Below, in pieces: positions 58,407 to 64,000 of a DNA stretch of 64,000 nt. Positions within the stretch are counted from its first letter, which is position 1. Every line of letters starts with the position of its first letter. Under the pieces are notes generated by a model. The model made no database searches. It was given only the letters and a program-made list of their open reading frames with translations, and was not told where the DNA came from. The translations under genes and the position numbers were made by a program. Origin of the DNA: Allantophomopsis cytisporea (lineage: Eukaryota > Ascomycota > Leotiomycetes > Phacidiales > Phacidiaceae); assembly GCA_024752435.1 (NCBI GenBank), contig CP103033.1, positions 744,001 to 808,000 of the forward strand. Direction: 5' to 3'.

Positions 58407-59342
58407 CTACATGATGAATAGGTATTTGTTAACACCTGGCTTGATTTCTTCTATGTACACGCATCCTCTACATTTCTCTAGAGTGACGAGCCCTTCACAC
58501 CACTTGACTTTCCTCCATACGATGTTATCTCGCATGCTCAGAAGCACCTCTTCATACATGAGTTGTAAGCATTTGCGGTGTGAATTAACTGTCGGGGCCC
58601 ACTTTCAAATGTCGACAGGCTCAGGCCTTCGTGGCCGGGAATTGCAGTGGCAGGGTCGGTAATGGTGGTAATTGGTGAAATGCTTGGAGGGGTGAGCGCA
58701 GCGTACCTTAAGGTACAAGCGTTGGAGGATGTAGATCCGGTGGCCAGGGCATTGTGCATGGTGTTCTGTTATTCGTGGAGCTGTACTGCAGTATCAAATG
58801 CGAAGAAGGACTTGAATGGATTTATTATTATCGTTGTTGCTATTGTTTTTATTGTTATTAAGATTGGTCATCATTTATTATCTTGTTTTTATCTTTTTGC
58901 TTTTTATCTTTGATATGAATAGATAGACTTTGACAGACTGGACCGTATACACGCCCAAGATAAGCTCGTCAACATTTTACCCGGGATCTCAATCTATTTA
59001 TTCTAGTAACGAAAGGACGTCGGTATCTACACAATTACCCACCAAGGTATGTATTCAGCTCTTGGGGGACTTTGTCTTGGGGGGTAAGTGCCTGCATATC
59101 CATACCGAACATGTCCGTATACACATATATACAGACATACATGTACATACGTATCCACAACGAGCTCAGTGCATATGCGAACTACTGGAGGAATATACAG
59201 GACTAACTCTCTCCTCTTTGTACACAGCCTCATTGACAACGCCTTGCTCTCCTTTAGATTCAGGAAAGGACCGCCTAGCTAAGTCTCGTCTCGTCGCGTC
59301 GCGAAAAAGTAAGCAAGTCATTTGAGAGCCGTGCAAATACGC

Positions 59343-59400
59343 CCTACGAATACTCCTACGAATACTCCTACGAATACGCCTGCGAATACGCCTGCGAATA
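59343..59400. repeat. 12-bp minisatellite (CCTACGAATACT type)
   Basis: About five tandem 12-bp units that drift from CCTACGAATACT to CCTGCGAATACG. Confidence 0.9.
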
Positions 59401-59505
59401 TAGGACCCCCAACCTCCTTCCTACTCTCAACCCTTCCTTCGCCTTGCGCTTGGCTTCTATGTATCTTTTTGCGGCTGTTGGGGCTGTTGTACAAGTAAGG
59501 TTCCC

Positions 59506-59535
59506 AGATGAGATGAGATGAGATGAGATGAGATG
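59506..59535. repeat. AGATG pentanucleotide repeat
   Basis: Six tandem AGATG units. Confidence 0.95.
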
Positions 59536-61030
59536 TGGTAAATTCAAGCGAGGAAGGTGAAGAAGGGTGGCTACACCATGGTAAGAATACGACAAGACCT
59601 CAAGAATCTCTCCTCTCAGGGGGGACTGTTGGATGTTTACTTTTTTACTCTTTCCTTTCTTGTTTTCTTGTTTCCATGTTTTCAAGTCTTATTGTATTGG
59701 TGTTGTGAATCTTCGGCTCATGACTAAACGGATCGACCAGCAGACGGTATGATGAAGTGCTCCTGGCGTCGTCCTTCGCTCACAAGCCACGAGTCACCAC
59801 GTACTTAACCACGAGACCTCCACGCTGTCATTGTCCGTTTCTCTATCCGCCTTTAAATGACCCCGGATTCTCTCCATTTGGTGTGAAAATGACAGGACCT
59901 CTGACGCTGGTGGGATTGTGGGAAACAAGACAAGCCTTTTAAAACTGGTTCATCTAAAGTGGCTGGGAGAACACGGCGACTGACTCATGGCGTAGAGATC
60001 ATCAGAGTCTTTTGTCGGTCGAATAAGGTACAGGTAGTCAGTCAGTTGTCAGGCATTGCTGTGTAGTGGACAAGTAGGACATCAAAGGATAATGCGAGTC
60101 TACATGCACGACAGGTGAGGACTGTGAGGGACGATGTATATACATACAACGCAACACGAACAAGGATCGCCATCAGCTGGAGTACACCATCAGATATACA
60201 TTGCAATGAATATTGAAGTTTCAACTGTAATTTTAACTCATATGTGCTTGTTTCGACCTCTCGGACGGATTTCTTTATGCACTGGAATAAGATACAAGAT
60301 ATAAGATGCGGAGTAGTTGTACATTTTTTGTTTCATTTCATTCTTTCAACTCATCCATACACTTTCGCTCTCTCTTCATCTGTTTCATCGTACACAGTAA
60401 AGTACGTTGTTGTCACTTCCCTAAACCCTGTCCCGTCGGATTCGTCATTGATGTCCTTGCGGAGTGGTGGAGAATTTACTCTGTGCTTCTCGCTCCTCTT
60501 CATCTTCCCCTTCATTTTGTGAGCGTGAGTGTTCCTTTATCATCCTTCTCTTCCTATAGGCTCACCATATTATAAATATTCAAGGTTGATTTACCATTCA
60601 TTGTTCTTTTACTTTCTGTTCCCCATCACTTATAATATTTGGTATTTTTTTCCTTCATTTTTATTGGTCTTTATTTTTATTCTTTCCCTTTTTTATATAT
60701 ATTTTTTCTTCTTCTTTCGTCCCCCGTCTTACGTAGACTTTTGAGATCCCCTTCCAACTCCACTGAAACATGCTCTAAATTTACCTTAATGACGGGCAGC
60801 CTTGGACTCTATTTCCGCCAGTTACGCGCTACACTCACAGCCGTGACAGCAGCGTTGCCCTGTCGTATTTGATGGCGTTGCTTTTCCCAACTTGTCCCAG
60901 TCCATTCACAGCCTTAGCGGAGGTCAAATAGGCTGACAATTCGCATAGTAACGAGCAACTGGCATAATCTAAGTAGTAACGACTAAACTGGTGTAGAGAC
61001 GCACTCACTCATTCAAGTGGTGTAAGTAGT

Positions 61031-61081
61031 GGACTGGTGTAGATTGGCGTAGACTGGTGTAAACTGGTGTAAACTGGTGTA
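61031..61081. repeat. ACTGGTGTA-type tandem repeat
   Basis: About five units of a roughly 10-bp motif (ACTGGTGTAA/AG), some diverged. Confidence 0.85.
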
Positions 61082-61113
61082 CCCGTAAAAAGAGGAATCC
61101 AAACATCCTAGTT

Positions 61114-61280
61114 AGGTACCTTACCTACACATTACCTACATTACCTACCTACCTCACTACCTTACTACCTCATTACCTTACTACCTTACTACCTTACTAC
61201 CTTACTACCTTACTACCTTACTACCTTACTACCTTACTACCTTACTACCTTACTACCTTACCTACCTTACCTACCTTAAC
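61114..61280. repeat. CTTACTAC/CCTTACCTA microsatellite
   Basis: About 165 bp. The flanks are degenerate TTACCTAC units and the core (about 61158-61260) is near-perfect CTTACTAC octamers, a dozen or more. Strand asymmetry is complete: almost no G on the plus strand. It ends under 300 bp before the next start codon. It is not a telomere repeat. Confidence 0.92.
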
Positions 61281-61556
61281 ACTACACACCCATACCCATA
61301 ACTATAACCCATATTTGCAGGCCTGACCATCGACAAAGAGTAGAAAGAGAAACAAACATTCTTCTTCTTCCAACTCTTCTTCCCGCCATCATCCATATGA
61401 ACATCCCAATTTACCACCAAAAGGACAACGATACACCCTCGATGCGACCCAACATCTTTCAAACACCTTTCCCCCTCCCCGACACTCACTCGCAAATCCC
61501 AACTAAGCGCATCGATTTCACCTCCGTCCTCGTTGGCGGGGTAGCATAGTCGGAAC

Positions 61557-64000
61557 ATGGGAAACGTCAGCAGCTCTCCTCAGGAGGGTGCTGCGCTGTA
61601 TCTGCGGGATCAGACTCGGCGTATGTCTCCACTCACCTCTCTGTCATTGTCTTCTCCCGTTGTTCGTCTTTCCAAGGCTAATCGCAGCGGCCTGCAGTTT
61701 CTATATCTTCACTGAATATCACAAATTCCCGCAATCGGGTCTTACTACACGTTGCGCCCAATGCGCACCCGGCCACGAGAGTAACAGCATCCCGAGAGTC
61801 CGGAGATTACAGCAATGTGGAATATGTGCAGGTATGCTGCTTACTGGTAGTGAATGGGGAAGGAAAATACTGATTGTTGTAGGATACCGATCCATTACAA
61901 ACTGCTGCCTCGCCGGCCTTCCTTCTCAAGCTTAACAATGACGACGAGCTAATCTTCACCTTCTCATTTATCTTACGAAAAACACAGGGCGATCAGAGTA
62001 GCGGAAATGCCGATACCACCCAGGCTGATACCTTGATCAACGGGCTCACCTTCGTCTCCGCTTCGTCGTTACGGGAGGTTGAAAACCTGGTGACGAGAGA
62101 ATTCAGCGCCGATCCGAATATACACAGAAACCCAAACGTGAATGTGGTCGGAGATGGGAAATTCTCGACAGGAGGGAGTCAGGCAGTCAGCTTTGACTGG
62201 TCATGGAAATGGAAGCCTCCGAAGCCTGCGGAGGACAGGGGAGGTGGTTGGCGCAACACTTGCAGCTTTGTGGAATACGATCAACGGGCACATAAGTTGG
62301 ATACTCTGGCTAGCTTTTCTTTCTGGGTCGCAAACACACATATATCGCCGCCCAGCATCGGATATCCGTCTCCCACGTTGGAGGTCACACTGCCACCTAG
62401 GCTGCGAGTGCCATCTTCGCAATCAGTTGATTCCAAGATAAGTGGGGCTGAATCCGGAAAGGATGAGGAAGATGGTTCTCCGATAACGACTATCCCGGAA
62501 AGCGGATTTCCCCTGAATCAGAGCAGCACAAGGGATACCGCATTATCTATGAATACCATGAAGACGGTTGATGTGTCTTGCTCACGACCAGGAGAGGACA
62601 TGAGCTCTACTGAGGATGGCCCACTTTTCCGCGCCACCATGAAAGCACTCGAGCAGAAAACTGGAAACATGCGAGCACGAATGAAGAAAGTCCTGAAAAA
62701 GGCTGAAGCAGCGCATGCCGCCCAGACCGAGTGCAATGAAGCATTTTCCAATTTTATGAACGCATTACGAGAAGCCTCTTCGTCCAACGCAAATGCTGTA
62801 CAACCGGCACTCGAACATTATTTCGACAAAATTGCTAGAGAGATATTGCTTTATGAGCAGCAGAATGCTACAAATTTACACAAGATCATTATAGATCCGT
62901 TAACCAAACTCTATACCATCGATATCAAGCAGGCAGAATCGAAAAAGCGGGACTTTGAAGAGGAAAGCAAAGATTATTATGCTTATCTTTCACGCTATCT
63001 TGGTCAACGTCAGGACTCACTCAAAGAGAAGAAGCGTATTGAAAGTGATTCGAAATACCAGACGAAGAGACGGAATTTTGAGTTGAAGCGCTTCGACTAT
63101 TCGTCGTTCATGCAAGATCTCCATGGAGGACGAAAGGAACAGGAGGTTTTATCGTATTTAACAAAGTATGCCGGTGCACAGACGCGAGGATATTTAGATA
63201 CTGCAAAGAAGGTCGAGGATATGCTTCCTCAATTGGAGGCCTTGAGCAGTGAGGTAGAGCAAGCGAACAAAGACTTCCAAAACCAACGGACTGAGCGAGA
63301 AGGCAAACGACGTACTTTGGAATTGAGCACTAAAACCTATATCGAGCCTGATTCAATTTCTCAAGTACCGCTGATGCCACCTCTTACTATCCAAAACGGC
63401 TTCAGTGGTGGGGTATCTGAGTTTGGCCTCCATAGAGCAGATACCGGAGGTACTTCGCTGAGAGCAGCATCTGGAAACGGCACCATCTTTACCCCAGGAT
63501 CATCAGGAGGACCCGTGTCTCCCATTTCTGAGTATCCCCGGTCTCCAGGGGGGATGTCCAACGCTCCAAGTATTGGGAGTCCAGGCAACAATGCCAAATT
63601 CAGGGGCATCCGTGATCTCGAAGAGAAGGATTACACGACGCTCACGACTAGCGAGAAGAACAATACACAGCGTAAAGAGGGTCTTTTGTGGGCACTGAGT
63701 AGACCCGGGAGTCATGCGGATCCTAAGGGTCTGAATAAGCAAGCGTGGCACAAGTAAGTATTTGTGGGTTTGATTGTCGAATAATAGCTGACTTGTTATA
63801 GATTTTGGATTGTTCTCGACCAGGGCAAATTATCAGAATATAGTAATTGGAAACAGAGACTAGATCTCCATATGGAGCCCATTGATTTGCGAATGGCTTC
63901 TGTTCGCGAAGCTCGCAATGCTGAACGCCGCTTTTGTTTCGAAGTCATTACGCCACAATACAAGAGAGTTTATCAAGCGACTTCCGAAGAAGACATGAAT
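61557..64000 (+). CDS. ArfGAP-type BAR-PH protein (Csx2-like), C-terminus cut by the window end
   Basis: Exons seen: 61557-61620, 61698-61831, 61883-63753 and 63802 onward; 756 residues fall in the window. The N-terminus MGNVSSS is a consensus N-myristoylation site. It is followed by EGAALYLRDQTRLSISSL, typical of the fungal Arf GTPase-activator (Csx2) family. An N-terminal beta-rich region leads to a BAR/ASAP-like helical domain from about residue 385 (LFRATMKALEQKTGNMRARM, EALSSEVEQANKDF). A disordered linker follows, then a PH domain beginning at the last seen intron (FWIVLDQGKLSEYSNW). The ArfGAP zinc finger should follow outside the window. Such proteins act on Arf GTPases in membrane traffic and polar growth. 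The first acceptor was chosen (61698) because it restores family sequence. Confidence 0.88.

Larger units (their letters stand above)
57662..61556. other. Gene-free, repeat-rich intergenic region
   Basis: Almost 3.9 kb with no gene I can support. It contains poly-T runs near 58000-58022 and 60640-60720, pyrimidine-rich tracts at 60530-60770, and several tandem repeats listed separately. The last 280 bp before the ArfGAP gene follows an octamer microsatellite. Confidence 0.5.

Noticed and set aside
61114..61280. Telomere-like repeat
   Set aside because: Fungal telomeres are usually TTAGGG; this CTTACTAC octamer is a plain microsatellite inside coding territory.
1..64000. CRISPR array, prophage, IS element or bacterial operon
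   Set aside because: The genes are spliced and eukaryotic; no regularly spaced direct repeats with unique spacers and no phage or IS genes were seen.

Overview
The window is nuclear DNA of a filamentous ascomycete (Pezizomycotina). The basis is the many short introns (about 48-80 nt) with GTAAGT-like donors, CTAAC-type branch points and CAG/TAG acceptors, spacious intergenic regions, and ascomycete forms of housekeeping genes (Mdm31, Stt4, Mtr2, Rib4, fungal Hsp30, DUF3074). A leotiomycete-like fungus is my guess; the sequence alone does not prove it. I support 24 protein-coding genes, almost all intron-bearing, one decayed transcription-factor fragment, one tRNA-like element and several simple repeats.

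Layout. 1-5.4 kb is gene-poor and leads into an RRM-YTH m6A-reader-type gene (5.6-7.6 kb). 7.7-13.5 kb holds only a heat-shock gene (hsp30) with a heat-shock-element promoter. 13.5-20.0 kb carries a histidine-phosphatase-family gene that lacks its catalytic histidine, then mdm31 (-) divergent from pno1 (+), and rib4 (-). 22.3-31.4 kb carries an FAD monooxygenase, a DUF3074 gene, a 2H-phosphoesterase-like gene, a zinc-cluster relic, the condensin gene brn1 and an uncharacterised gene. 31.9-42.5 kb carries msm1 (-) divergent from mtr2 (+), an uncharacterised coiled-coil protein, a tiny four-exon membrane-protein gene, rpl38 and rpb11. 43.7-50.9 kb is the large PI 4-kinase gene stt4 (-), divergent from the proteasome gene pre7 (+). 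51.3-57.7 kb carries an uncharacterised gene, a zinc alcohol dehydrogenase, eIF3j (hcr1) and a thioesterase-like gene. 57.7-61.5 kb is gene-free and rich in simple repeats, and the window ends inside an ArfGAP-type BAR-PH gene.

The genes do not form one pathway or an operon-like system. Most are unlinked core functions: RNA metabolism and translation (YTH reader, pno1, mtr2, rpb11, rpl38, hcr1, msm1), membrane lipid and traffic (stt4, ArfGAP), mitochondrial shape (mdm31), chromosome structure (brn1) and proteolysis (pre7). The oxidoreductases and the thioesterase are scattered with no PKS, NRPS or terpene synthase, so I see no metabolite cluster.

The most interesting points are a phosphoglycerate-mutase-like protein whose RHG motif reads RSG, an rpb11 gene whose conserved first six codons lie almost 800 bp upstream of the rest, the zinc-cluster transcription-factor relic, an in-frame stop-free intron in msm1, and an 84-residue gene containing a 13-nt exon. 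I did not find convincing evidence of a wholly new biological system.
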